A stretch of 64,000 nt of DNA, from contig JAJTWR010000329.1 of the NCBI GenBank assembly GCA_021613335.1, forward strand, positions 794,501 to 858,500, given 5' to 3'. The DNA comes from Whitmania pigra (lineage: Eukaryota; Annelida; Clitellata; Hirudinida; Haemopidae). The translations under genes and the position numbers were made by a program. Every line of letters begins with the position of its first letter. Positions within the stretch are counted from its first letter, which is position 1. The notes below the pieces were generated by a model. That model had not been told where the DNA came from. It saw only the letters and a program-made list of their open reading frames with translations, and ran no database searches. Shown one piece after another: positions 1-13,100 of this stretch.

Positions 1-3000
1 AAAGCTTTCTTTTGCTCAGGCATATGGGCATCGTTCTGCCAAGCTTCTGGTACCATTCGGACGATGACCTGGAAATAGTGTAAAACATAACATAACAAGT
101 CATAACAATCAAATAACAACATCCAGCATTTGCTCCTATTCTGAATAATTAATTCATTGTAAGTTATGTTTTGCCTGCAGAACCCATTATCTGAATCATA
201 AGTTCTACAGAGCATAAGAAAAATCTAAAACGATATTATTATTATCATTGTTATTATTATTATTATTATGAGCCGGCAAAACTATTTTCAGAAACAAAAA
301 ACATTCGGATTGAGCCGCTTTGAGTCTTCCAAGAAAAACAACAGAAAAGCACAATCTTCTAACATTCAAAAGGAAAGTATTTTCTGTTCAAAAACTTCAT
401 AAAAGTACGAACGCTATGAATGCAATTCAAATGAATGGCCGGTCTTAATGCCATAAAAATTCAAGATGCTCCCTAAGTGAGAAGACATGCTAAATCTTAT
501 TCAGCTAAATTAAAGATAATTAAATCATTAGCAAAGCTACTTCACCTTCCGATGAATAAAAAATCACTTAAAAACATCCTGATTTACAGCCAACAATTAC
601 ATTAGAGTTTAATCTCTGCGAAGCAACGAAGGGTAAAAACATCACCTCGGGCAACTGCCTCCCTCCGGCAACGCTGAGAAATTCAAGAACGTTATCAAAA
701 CTTCCAGAGTCAGACATGCCCTTCTCAACAACAGGGAACAGTTTATTCAGATCTTCACCAAAGAGGGAGCTATTCATGACACCTTCTCTAGCGTGCATCA
801 GGTTGACGTTACCCTTCAGTGTGTTAATCTCTCCATTATGTGCCATCACCCTAAAATGAGATAAGACAGATGCAGAGCATGGAATGTACAGCTCATCTAA
901 CATCACAAGGATCCATGGGTCTCACCTCTGGGGATGTGCCCTCTCCCAACTAGGAAACGTGTTCGTTGAGAATCGTCCGTGAACGAGAGCGAGGTGGGTC
1001 TTGAATTGAGGATGTACGAGGTCACTAAAGTAGAGCCACAGCTGGTGCGTGTTCAACCATCCCTTGATAAAATAAGATGCGTGGGAGCAAAATTTACTCG
1101 GCAATTAAAATGCATTACGTTAAATAATAGAAAGTTATGTTTCGCTGAAAAATATTCCTAAAAACACATGAGAGAACTTAGCAACTGTAACAGCAGCATG
1201 TCAGTGTGTTTCAAAGTGGAAACAACCGTCATTGTGGAAATAATCAACATGTAATTTTTTACAGGAATCCCAGGCACTCTGACTGATCCTTAGGAAAATC
1301 AGTCATTAATGAATAAATTTATGCAGCTGCACAAATCCTATATTTGATGAGTTTGTCTTAATCACATTAAATAAACAAACTCACACAAGATTTTTTGTAG
1401 ATCAATATCTAGAGAACATTTTTAAATCCAGAATGTTTAACTTGAATCATATGATTAGAAAAGCTCATCATACCTATCAGCATTTGATTATTTTGTTATT
1501 TTATAGAAACATAAGCTAGTAATTTCATCGAGTGAAACATTAGAAATTACCAAAAATTTCCCAGTTATGTACCAAAGAAGTACTTCAAGATAAATGCATG
1601 ATCCACTCCAATGAAAATCAAAAAACTAAAAGAAGCCTAAGCAAACATATGGCCCTCTCCAGGGCAGAAAAGATCAAAGCAACCTAAAACAAATAGATCA
1701 TCAACTTAACTGCTTCTGAGAGAAAATTTCAACAACTCGATGCATCTAGAAAACATTTTCAAGAAATTTTCAAGACTGTTTTCAAAAAAATTGCTTGCTC
1801 AAGAAAAGTAAAAGCCTAGTCACTTTTCTTCTAGTGGCACTTGTTTTTAAATGTGATTCGTTTTTGTATTTCTTTGAAATTTAACAGAAAAAAAAAATTT
1901 CAATTGAAAATTTTAAAGCTTAAAGTTGGTTGGCAAGAAGACGTCTTGTCTGTAACTACCTTCCTCTGTGCATAACAGCAGCACAACTCAGCTTATTGAA
2001 CACTGAGATGACTATTGATTTTTTCTCAGGTAAGTTCATTATGCAAAACCACAGGCACAGAAGAAAAGCTTTCAAAGCAAGAGTTGAAAAACATTTCATG
2101 CACGTCGTCCAAAATAGCAGCATGAACTGTGAATGTGTTGCCAATAAAATGCACTATTTATGAAATCTTTGCATCTCAGAATTAAATATAAAAATATCAG
2201 TCTGTCCTCCCCAATAACGTCACAACATAAAAAGAGATTTGAGATGCCAATAGCAACAACATTTTAAGGGATTATATTCCTGACGTCAGCTCGCATTCAA
2301 AGAATTCTCGTACCTTGTAAACGACGACGGAGCTGGAAAGACTGCAAATGTAGAACTTGACTTTCGTCTTGTCGTTTATTGTGTTGGAAGACATCTTCCT
2401 CAGCAGATAAACCTAAATGAATTAAATCAAATAAACAAATAAAATGTTGCAGATATAATACAGGTATTTAATTGATTGTTTTAATTCAAGCAAATTTAAT
2501 TGCACTCTGTTCAAAATCCCCTAAATAATTATGACCCTATTTGACAAAATAAAAAACATCAGCTGCATCACAAGATCATTCAAGCATGTCATTACATTAT
2601 GTAGGATCACTACCATTCATTATAAAAACTTGCCTGTCTCTTAAAATAATCAGCATCTTTGCACATGTCACTCGTCAGAAATACCTGTGGTAATGACAAA
2701 TAAAGTGAGGCGAACGAATTATGTCGGCCTTACGAAACAACCTAAACAATTACAGGTAACTTCTGCAATAAGTCGAGTTTATGTAGTAATTAATAACAAT
2801 AACAACAAACATTTATCATGAAATATTAACAATTAATGACACATTCATGCCTTTGGAAGAAGTCCAGAATAATCAACTGTTGCATTTTTACAAGTGAACA
2901 GTTTAGTTGAGTGGCTCTTCAATAATATGACTAACACCAAAATTTCATAAGAAAGGCAGTCTAATAAATGCACTTGGGTCAGATTAAAGCATAATATTTT

Positions 3001-4223
3001 AAATTTAAAATATTTCCAGTCAACCTTAATAACAATCTCTTAACATCAATCATTCTGATTTAAAATGCAAATAGTGTTTTATTAGTAGTGCCCACTAAAA
3101 TTGTGTCTAAAATTATATTGTTCAAGCAATTTAGACATGCAGTCCTGCTTTTGCAACAATTGAATCGTTTGTGAATATTCCCTCAAAACCAATCAAAAAA
3201 ATGGCATTGAAAATGTTTCCATTCTAATCCAATCACACCGAATGACTCAGACAACTCAAGGAAATTAAATTACTGTTTCATGTCCGAGAGTTAAGGAATT
3301 ATTATTGCAAATATAATTATTATTTAGAAATATTATTCTTGAACATTAATGTGAACATCAAGCTAAATTTATTATAAACAAATGAATTGAATAATACATC
3401 AATAAATTGAAACATAACACATTCTAATTAGGATGCCCTGTAATTTAATGCACCAGTGCTCTCACGTGCACTCAAATAAACTTTCACCACAAAGTTGATG
3501 TGCAAGACATTGTGAGTAATACCCAAAATTGTGAAAAATACTACTCATACCTGACGGATGTTAGGCTCGTGCTGTCGTGCTGATTCTCCAATAAACTGAT
3601 TATTCGCTGGGACCGTCCGCCAGTGAACAATCTTTTAGAAACAATGGTTATTCGCTAATTTTGTCTACTAATTATGAATTAAATGACTCAAAATACCTTT
3701 AATTTACATTCTGATGCTAAGTTTTCAAATAACTGTTCAGCACATGCACATTTCTCCGTGTCTTTATCAGTAAAAATGATGCCTGTAGCATAATGTCCCA
3801 ACTCTGGCAAATCTACATCAAGTGACCTAAAGATGACATGCAAGATTTGATGCATAATGTATTAAATTAGCATCTAATATACAAAATCTATACTTTAGTT
3901 CAGATGCATAAAGTTCATGGGGAATTCCTGTCATTATTCCAGCACCATCACCAGTATCATCATCACCTCCAGTTCCACCCCTATGTATCATTCTTTCTAT
4001 CATAGTCCGAGCCTCTCGCACTAACTGTTTGTAAGTTATAAATGTTTAACCCAATAAAATAAAAACAAACAAGGCATTCTATTTAAATTCTAACCTTTTC
4101 ACTTCTAATTCCATCAATGTTAACCACAAATCCCACTCCACAAGCATCTCTTTCAAATCGAGGATCATATAAACCTTGCTTTTGAGGAAAGCCATCATTG
4201 AGATTATTTTCCATTTCTACCAT
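1..4223 (-). CDS. Glutamate synthase (GOGAT), N-terminal glutaminase part, cut by window edge
   Basis: N-terminal class II glutamine amidotransferase domain of NADH-type glutamate synthase, which releases ammonia from glutamine for transfer to 2-oxoglutarate. Exons read 4223-4095, 4024-3894, 3826-3697, 3631-3551, 2412-2314, 1062-926, 850-646 and 68-1, with GT-AG ends and matching phases. Exon 1 carries [12 protein letters not shown]; the Cys is the family's catalytic nucleophile, normally exposed by propeptide removal. Later motifs are [63 protein letters not shown] and VPEAWQND. The ATG at 4221-4223 gives a start MVEMEN; a further upstream exon is possible. The FMN/synthase domain and C-terminal NADH module lie left of the window. 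Two introns exceed 1 kb (1063-2313, 2413-3550) and hold no recognisable gene. Animals outside vertebrates commonly keep this enzyme. Identity is certain; the start is less so. Confidence 0.93.
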
Positions 4224-5035
4224 GCTACAAATCAAAACTTTGAAATTACGGCAACCAGACAGGCACGTATTTATGATTGCTCGACGTTAATAATAATAAT
4301 AACAATAATAATAATGACACCACGGATATAAACGTGAAAAGCACGTTTACATATGAATCATGCATAAACCGGCATCCGAGCAATTACTAAGCAGAATTCA
4401 ACGTGTTCTGAGCAAACGAAAACTTTTAAAGTTTTCATTAGAATCACGAGGAAAAATCTCGTAAAACTAAATAATAATTATTAGCAGTCCAGACAAGACG
4501 CACCTCAAGCGAATCCAATAATGGAAGAGAAATCCCTATTGCGAGTCGATCTAGCAGGATGCACGAAGCTATTTATACCTCTCTGTTTTCTTGAACTCCT
4601 GCACGCCTATCTTCAAATAAATTCGTTTCTTTCACCTTAACTTTTCTCACTTCTGGTGATTTTTCTCTGCTTTTTTGTCGACCGGTGAACTTCTCGTTCG
4701 TCGTCAGCAGAAAAGATGGAAGCTTGCGGCGTTTTTTTCTTACATAATGAAGACATTTGAAATTCTGTCCTTTATTCAGTTTCTCGTATTGTAAATATAA
4801 CAATAATTTTAATATCATTCTCCAAAATTGCTGGATAAGCCGAGAACTACTTTGTGAAAATTCTTGTGCATTTTCCTTGTGTAATCTCCATAATTGTGTT
4901 GTGATGCATTCGAATCGTCAAATTATTATGAAGAACTTTAGCTGAATTATGTTTCGTCACTTATCACATTGATAAGAGCTATATCCATCGACTACTGACA
5001 AGAATGGGCTGGTTGCTGTTCCAGTAAACTAATGA

Positions 5036-5208
5036 TCACTGGTATTATTCAGGGACGTCATTTCATCTTTTTCCAAGGGAAGGGCAAACCCTCGCACAAC
5101 TAGAGAAGACGACCTTTATTGCTTTTTGCAAACCCTCGTAAAATATGTAACTTTTGTGCGTCTAGTCTAAAATCAGATGCCCTCAAATTACGTCACTGGT
5201 ATTATTCA
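5036..5208. repeat. Dispersed repeat A, copy 1, with flanking direct repeats
   Basis: The element begins GGGACGTCATTTC and ends AAATTACGTC, so its ends are inverted relative to each other. It contains the family phrase CAAACCCTCGCACAACT and a GTCTAGTCTAAAATCAGA segment shared with the other copies. The 16-base word TCACTGGTATTATTCA occurs at 5036-5051 and again at 5193-5208, immediately bracketing the element, as a target-site duplication would. Non-coding. Confidence 0.7.
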
Positions 5209-6289
5209 ATGTTTTTGTTTCTGATAAAATTCTTTTGCTTCTTTATGGTTCATCAAATTATGCGAGATTAAAATTTAGAGTGCTTTGTACCTCGAATTAA
5301 TGGCCTCGAACGTCGCTAAATTGAAAATTCCTCTGAGAAAGAACAGCATTATCCATCAAATCCATCTGTTTACAGTTGCTCCAGAAGTGATTTTTAAGCG
5401 GCTCCTGAAGTTGTTCGTTAATGAATAGCATTTGTCATGTACATGTTTACCTCGTTGTCCCATTTTTTATTAGTTTTGCATATGTTTTAAAGACTGAATT
5501 TGTAGAGATCGAGAGTTGGGTTAACTTGCTAACCCCACTTTAAAGATATAATCGTTTGCATTTGCTAATGCTAACCTTTGCATCATTTATATATTTAAAT
5601 TTATTTTGAATTTAGAACCTTCAACTATTTGAGAATTGAATGATTTTAAAGACAGAAAGAAATAAAACTTGATCAAAACTGTTCTAATATGCCTGATAAG
5701 ATGCGCAAACATCTCATTAGGCATTCGTACGCTTAACAATGAAAGAGGAGAAGCCAATAGCGGAGTGCAATTTGGAATGCATGGAAGATTGTGAGCTGAT
5801 GCAAGCTGCTTAAGATAGTTGCATATTAAACCACATGACAAGCGACATTTATAACCATAAAATGTGTTGCACATGTGTATAAAAAAACATTTCTTCCCAG
5901 TTTTCAGAGAATCCTAGCTTTTTGATCCAGAACTAATACGGGGTCTGCTGTTGGGATGCGACACTTGTAAAACTCGTACATTTCGTCCAGTTATCTCAAA
6001 ATCTAATATACATATATTTTCAAGTTTTTAATTATTTTTATGTTTCTATCAGTACTTGATAATATTTCAAAAGGTCTGTGTAGTTAAATTTGAATATAAA
6101 CTCTAAGGCCGACACTAAAAGCACCGAACCGATGACCAGACTGTTACTCACAATAGTCTATGTATGTGCGCGAATGCAATGTGAGCTATCGCCATTTGAG
6201 CAAGTCAGGGAACACTTAATGGAGTCACACCAAGGCCAAAATCTTAATCACTCGTCTACTGAGTCCTGGCATTAATAATTCCTGATAAA

Positions 6290-6551
6290 TCATAATAAAT
6301 AATTGAAATAAACAAAATAGTCCGTTACTTGGGCACCTTTGTGGAACAATCCCGTTGCTCTTAAAATTCTTATGCTTAAGAAACGTTAATGTTTCCAAAT
6401 TCTTTGGCAAACGTCCCACCACGAATGCCATTTAGAATTACTTTCTCTATCATTTGGGCTGCCAAGTGGGCCATCCATTTGCCTGTCCATCTACTCTCTG
6501 GTAGCAGGTTAGGGCACACCTTCCAGAAGGAAAGGGTCATTCGAGACACCT
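6290..6551. repeat. Dispersed repeat B, copy 1
   Basis: Shares a long colinear similarity with 22605-22890: both begin at CATAATAAATAA, contain GTGGAA(C/T)(A/G)A(T/C)CC, GAATGCCATTTAGAA, CTATCATTTGG, TTAGGGCACACC and CCAGAA(A/G)GAAAGGGT, and end at CGAGACACC. Non-coding; origin unknown. Confidence 0.6.
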
Positions 6552-6893
6552 ATGTTTGTTATACTTGTTCTCTTGTTCTAAGATTTGAGAAGCTTTTTTC
6601 ATATCTTTTTGGAGGTGCATGAGAATATAATTACGAATCATGTTTGATCTACTTGAAATTAGTAAACATATATGAATAGCTTTCATAAATTTATCTTCAA
6701 TGTTTTTTAAATTAATATTTTTCAGCTTAAATAAGTTTAAATATTATTTTTTTTTATTAATATTCGAATTAAAAGAGACTACAAAACTGGCATTAATTCA
6801 ACCCAGTCTAAATATTAATACAACTGCAACATGAAACACTTTGTGACTCACTGTGTGCCACATCGCCTTTAACGTACCCCTCACCCACAATAA

Positions 6894-7075
6894 GGGACGT
6901 CATTCAGCTTTTTCTAAGGGTGGCAAACCCTCTCCCAAATTGAGGAGATGACCTATTTTTGCTTCTAGCCAAAATTCGGGGGATGGGGCAAACTCTCGCA
7001 TTGCATGAAGAGATGACTCTTTTTTGGCTAGTCTAAAAGGGGTCAGACCGTTAACCCCCATCCAAATTACGTCCC
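6894..7075. repeat. Dispersed repeat A, copy 2
   Basis: Begins GGGACGTCATTCAG and ends CAAATTACGTCCC, giving inverted ends GGGACGT/ACGTCCC. Inside, the unit (G)GCAAAC(C/T)CTC followed by GAGATGAC(C/T) occurs twice, so each copy looks like an imperfect internal dimer. No convincing long flanking duplication was found for this copy. Confidence 0.65.
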
Positions 7076-10000
7076 TGTCTACAATATTACTCGATTTTGA
7101 ACTTGCAATCTCAGAGCAATTGAATTTAGCATATTTTAAAGAAAATTGATTAGTGCTCCATAAATTAGTTTGACCATAAATATTGTTTTTGTTAAAAATG
7201 CATTTTTTAAAGTTTAAAATGTTCTTATTGGCAAGTTTCGTAATCATTTCAAGCCTTTTACAGACATTTTTAAATATGTTCAATAAAACTTGAAATTTTT
7301 GAAAGTTACGCAGTTAAAATCAACAAGAAGTCACAAAGTCAAAAATAACAAAATCTAGTTAACAGTTACTGAGCTTCATAATTATAGCCAGACTAACTGA
7401 CTAATCACTACAGTATAATATGTAAGAGAGGATGTACTGCGATGATACTTAAAATCGTCTTTACATATGTTGCAAACTACAATAGAGTTAGATTTAAAAG
7501 TAAACTTGTTTCCAAAAATCGTCTTATCAGTGTTACTTGTGGTCATTTGTTCCAGAGCAAGACAGTAAGTCTGCGTAGCCAAAAGTAGGAAGGGCACGAA
7601 AGAAAGAGTTGACGAATTTTCGATAAAAATATTTCAAATCATTTTTTTTATTCTTTCACATAAGGCAGGGAGCTCCAAATGGCTTTTTTTGATTTGTCAG
7701 ATTGGACAACCTGAGAGATGGAATCAAGCAAGTTGATGATCCTAAAGTAAATATGATATTAAAATATTTTAAGTGCAATCACTTACACATGATACAATCA
7801 TAAATTGGAATACTTACAAATATGATGAAATCAGAACCCTAGGGTAAAAGCTTTTATCTCATTCATATAGGATTGTTTACTATTAATCAAAATCTTTATT
7901 TATGTAGGAAAATCCTAAAATCTACAAATTGTGGGTTTTACTAACGCTTATAAATTTCAGGAAATGGGTGGAAGAAGAACGTTTAGAAGCTGATCCGCAT
8001 TCTATTTTTCTTTACATTGTGATCAATCATAATTTCTGTTGAGACTATTCATTAACAAACCTTTGCTTAAAGTTTCAATTTTTTCAATTTTCTTGAAGTA
8101 ATCATAAAACAGTAATAAGTTCTTTAGTACACAATCAAATCTTACTTGACTCGCGGACGATATGTGTTATGATAATAATAAGGATTTTGGAATTCATCTC
8201 TTGAACTCGTTCATTCAAATGAAATCAACTCAAAAAAAAAAAAAAATTAAGTTCTATAAGTAAAATTTCTCTGAGAAAATTCGCTTGCAATAGTACTTCA
8301 ACCTCCGTAACCGTTAACAAGATTGTTGCCTAGTAACCAATCATTCAGTTTCAACTCTAACATTAACTTTGCATATTGTTAGGGCATGAATCAGATTTTA
8401 ATTTGTAAACATTTTGGATTCATCTATTCTATTTAAATTGGGATCAGGGGGGGGGGGGGGTAAGAGAGCTCAAATCCTTTACTACATTGCTGAGAATCTC
8501 AAACAGAGAGAAATTCTCATTTCTTCATTTGATAGTGTCTCTAAGGAGGAAGCAGAAGTCACTCGTTCGACTTTTTCAGTGGGCGCCATATACTGACGAA
8601 AACGGAGAGAGTTCAGTACACCTTCAAGCTCGAAACATTTAAACATAACTTAGAGTCATCTTAAGTAAACTGATATTCATTTATAGGAATCAACTTTATA
8701 TTATAATGTTCAGGTTAATGAGCCTGTTATAGTTATTGGCATGATCTGTCCAGATGACTTTGCTTGTTTTCATTTCTCTTTGTCCTCTGCAATATATTCT
8801 TTGCAAAATATTACACAACGTCACAAACTGGCCATCCCCAAATTCCTCATTTTCATGTTATTTCGCACACGTTAATTACGCCAAGAAAAATGCTCCACCA
8901 TTACAGGCTACATTTTTTTATCAATCGAATCGTGAAACCCTGGAATTAGCTGTCCCAAGATATTATCAGCTCCACAAACCATAGTATATTTAAAGTCTAC
9001 ATTCCCAACACTGATCTAACAAATATCTATACAATTTAATGACTTCAAATCTTTCTAAGCGCTCTATATCTATACACTAAGTGACCCCAATTTGAATTAT
9101 AATATAGATAACTAGATATAGGGCACAACTGTCCAATGGGTCATATTTTTGCTGCAACGTTACCTTTCGCAGATTTTATATATTACGACAAAACTAGAAA
9201 TTATGTACAAATTTATGCCAGACTTACTATAACAATAGGCAAAACCAAAAACCTATCTCACAAGAAATTCTTAAAATAAAAATTGAAGGAGCCACAAACT
9301 TTTCGATAAAACGAATTTACTGATTCAGCACTTGAATTGTAAATTTAGTAGACGTATTAAAAGGAGAATTCAGAAAAAAAGGATTCAAAAGTTTTTAAAA
9401 GTAGACTAAAACACCGTTAAACATTTTTATTGTGTCTCAGCTGCCCAATCACTGCGTTCAGTCCCACTCTCCCCTAGAGGCTGGTGGTATTTCAAATTGG
9501 ACCATCCATTTAATAATAAGGGCTGAAGAAAAGCTACTAAGTAAAATTAATGTAAATAAAAAGAATGTTCTTTTCCAAATAAAGAAAATTAGTTTCTAAT
9601 TTTGGTCGATTATCGAGTCACACGGTACAGACTGTCTGCACAAGTGAGACATGTAAACAAATAGGTCATTAAAAGATAAGAGCCCGAACTCGTTCCTTCA
9701 GTATCTGACAAGATGTGTGTTCATTTGCTTAGTTCAATTAAATGTCTGTTAGAAGGAAATTTGGCTTGTCAAAGTTTTGAAGGATGTCATCGAGTTTCGT
9801 TTTCTGTTGCCATAAATCACCCTAATCGCAAAACTTCCTTTCAATTTATTTAAGTTTATTCGATTTCCGAGAATGTTGTTGCAAGAATTATTTTACTTTC
9901 GAACACACGAGTCGTACGATCTAGGCGTAGATATTTTGCAGTTTTTTTTTGAAGAGATTGCTGAAGCATTGATTCATTGAGTGATAGGTAGGATGCATGG

Positions 10001-10199
10001 ATATTAAATTATTTATTTTGTTACACTTTCAGATTGACTAATCTTTGGAGAATGTTAACCAATCAGTTATCAAGCATTCATAAAACATTTTTTTAAAATG
10101 TAAGTTGTGTGCACTCCATGGTCAGAGATTGAACTGTTTACATATGTATTAAATTTTAAATTTTTTTATGTTTTTAGTTAAAATGCTGAAGATGAAGGT

Positions 10200-13100
10200 A
10201 TGAACAAGAAAATATTTGGGACAAGAAAAGTTGTTCTTATCTTTATTTTCTGGATCTTGCCTAACTTTATACTCATGGAAACAAATACACATGGTGATGT
10301 CTTTAATCATGATAATTCAGGTTGATCTAAAAAATTTTTGCATCTTGCAGTTTTAATATAAAGGTTCTAGCAGTTACACTGTAGCTAATTTCAATATTAT
10401 TTTCGTAGTTTGTCCAGGTCAGCTTATTTCCATGTCTATAGGTGATTTAGAAATCCTCCGGAACTGTTCAAAAATTGAGGGAAACCTGGAAATCGTGCGG
10501 ATCGAGTTCACCGAAAGTTTTTCTGAGTTTGACGCCTATTCATTTCCTAGGCTTAAAGAAATTACTGGCTTTCTAATCTTATATAGAGTGAATAAACTCA
10601 AATCCTTATCACAGCTCTTCCCAAACTTGTCATTGATAAGGGGAGAGACGTTATTATATAACTATGCTTTGGTCATTTATGAGATGCAAGATTTGGAGGA
10701 GGTTGGTCTTTTAGGCCTGACAAAAATTATGGGTGGGGGAGTCAGGATAGAACTGAATCCAAGACTATGCTACATAAAGACAATACAATGGTTCGGCATA
10801 ACAAACTCTGAAGAGAATATTTACTTTTCCAAGAACAAATCTCCCAGCAATTGCATCGAAATGTGCCCTAGGAATTCAAATGGTTCTAACTTGTGTGCCA
10901 TCACAGAAGTGGTTGACAATAGCAAAACCTCTCACCAACCCAGGTGCTGGGATGCCCAACATTGCCAAAAATGTTTGTAGATTGTTTCTGTGGCTCATTC
11001 TTTATATTTTTAATTCATTCATTTGATCATTTTCTCCAAAGTTTGTCCAAAAGAATGTGGAAATACATGTTACCTTGTTGAAGGGAAGTATGAATGTTGT
11101 CATTCTCAGTGCTTGGGAGGTTGTAGGGGGCCTACAAACAGGGAATGCGATGCATGCATGCATGTTTTTTATAATAACACTTGTTTGTCTCAATGCCCTA
11201 AAGGAACTCTGAAGGTTTTTAAAAAATTAATTCATTCAGTCTGATTAATTTTTGCTTCCAAAAAAATAATAGATGAAGTAGAGCTTAAATTTTTGTTCTG
11301 AGAAAGAGGTGAAAAAATTGTACTCGAGTGTAATTTAGAAGATTGAAATGTTTACCAGTAGTTGGTCGAAGTGGTTCGTTAATTGCGTCTTAATTAAACG
11401 TAACCAATTACAGACATTTTTTAAAATTATTTCATCTCTATAAATATCTCCCATTTGTGTATTTATAATTTGATGATTGTTTGGTTGATTGGTTGTTAAT
11501 GTCCACTTCAATTTACAATTTGATAACATTAAGTGTGTTATAATTCAAACAAGTTTCAAGGAAGGTGGTGTCTCACAGAGAAAGAATGCAAAAGTGGTTT
11601 AAAATGGTTCAACGACATGAGGCCTTTGAAGGTGCATGAGGGGCAGTGCCTTGCTCAGTGTCCTAGTGGATACATTTCCAACCCCAACAGCACTGGCACC
11701 TGCATCAAGTGCAATGGCCCTTGTCCAAAAGGTTCGTTCGTAATTCATTTCTTACTTTTGGTAAGACCACCGTGGTGAGGATCATTTGTGTTTAGATGTC
11801 GATCCTCATATAAAATGTTGCTCAGTGTTATTTTAGAACTTTTATTATTTTTGATATTTTTGTGCTTGTTGAATTACGACTACTTTGTTTTTTTTTTTAT
11901 TTAATGAATTTATTTCTTAAAAATGTTTTTTAAGTTCACTTAAACACCTAGAACACCAGGAAGTGCCTAAAAGCTTTGCTCGCATTAAGTGCGTCAAAGG
12001 TTTAAATAAAGAAAAAATTCCTGACTCCTAAATGATGAACATATTGCAATAGCATTTTTATGTTTTGTTCACTTACACAAATCACGTTGCACTTGACAGT
12101 TGGATTCAGAACTACCATTAGGAAGACATTCATTTTGAAATCTCTTTTATTGGTTTTTATTTTTAAAAATAATGACTGATGACTAAAAATTCACGTTGCG
12201 ATGATGCGTTGCAATTCAAAGTTACACGGCAACAGTTTTAGTGTAACAACCATTAGCACTTCAATGTTAATATTTGATAATTATTTTATGTCTCTTTCAT
12301 TATTATAAATCAATTTATTATGTGAGTAGCTTATTTTTTCATGACTATTGCCTACTATGCAATTACTTCATTTTGTATTCGTAATTCATATTTCAAAAAC
12401 TCTAAGCGAAGAAAGTGGTAGGTTGCTACCAGTCACAAAGTAATAATTATAATGTTGATAAAGATAGTTACATCAATATGACATCAGATGACGAAAATAA
12501 TTTTATAATACTGATTATTAATAATAAATCATTTAATTTTAAATAATTACTTAATTTCTTACCTGGTGGTGTTTGCGACTCAGAAGGTTGCATTGTTGCC
12601 TAGGATGCTAAATGAACCGCTAAATGAAATCATCATTTCCACCTGAATTTTGATTAGGCATATTTGTACATGTTTGGGAACCCCTGAATTGGACTATTAA
12701 AAATTATTTGTCACTCACTAATCTGCTCTCTATTGGCAATAATTACTTCTTATTTTATTCTAATTATATTTTTTCTTGTAATCTTTCTCTAATTACTTTT
12801 AGTTTGTAGAAGCTTGACAATTGAAAGCATATCTTCAGCTATGATGGCTAAAGGTTGCACTGTAATTGATGGATTCCTTGATATTCAAATCAGAGGAGGA
12901 AGTAAATTCGAGTTTTTTTTTGCTCATTTGTTTGTTTGAATTAATAATTTATATTGAACACTCGGAATCCTTCCAGATCAGGTTGCACAAACCCTCGAGG
13001 AGAATTTAGGCATGATTGAGGAGGTGCATCATTATGTTAAAGTTTTCCAGGCACATTCCATCATCAGTCTCAGATTTCTCAAAAACCTCAAGACCATCCA

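Larger units (their letters stand above)
4224..10199. other. Intergenic spacer between divergent GOGAT and insulin receptor genes
   Basis: About 6 kb containing the upstream regions of both divergently transcribed genes. Short open frames here show no family I recognise and no exon-like conservation. It holds two copies of dispersed repeat A (5052-5194 and 6894-7075), one copy of repeat B (6290-6551), a short TAA-type tract near 4288-4317, an A-run near 8231-8246 and a G-run near 8447-8460. The rest is plain AT-rich sequence. Confidence 0.6.

Noticed and set aside
5587..5874. 95-codon minus-strand frame with Cys and Leu
   Set aside because: No family likeness, ordinary AT-rich composition, and no plausible splice partners.
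10973..11041. Stops inside the insulin receptor ectodomain suggesting a pseudogene
   Set aside because: They fall in introns. With 26 exons the frame closes exactly at 1374 codons with all kinase motifs intact.
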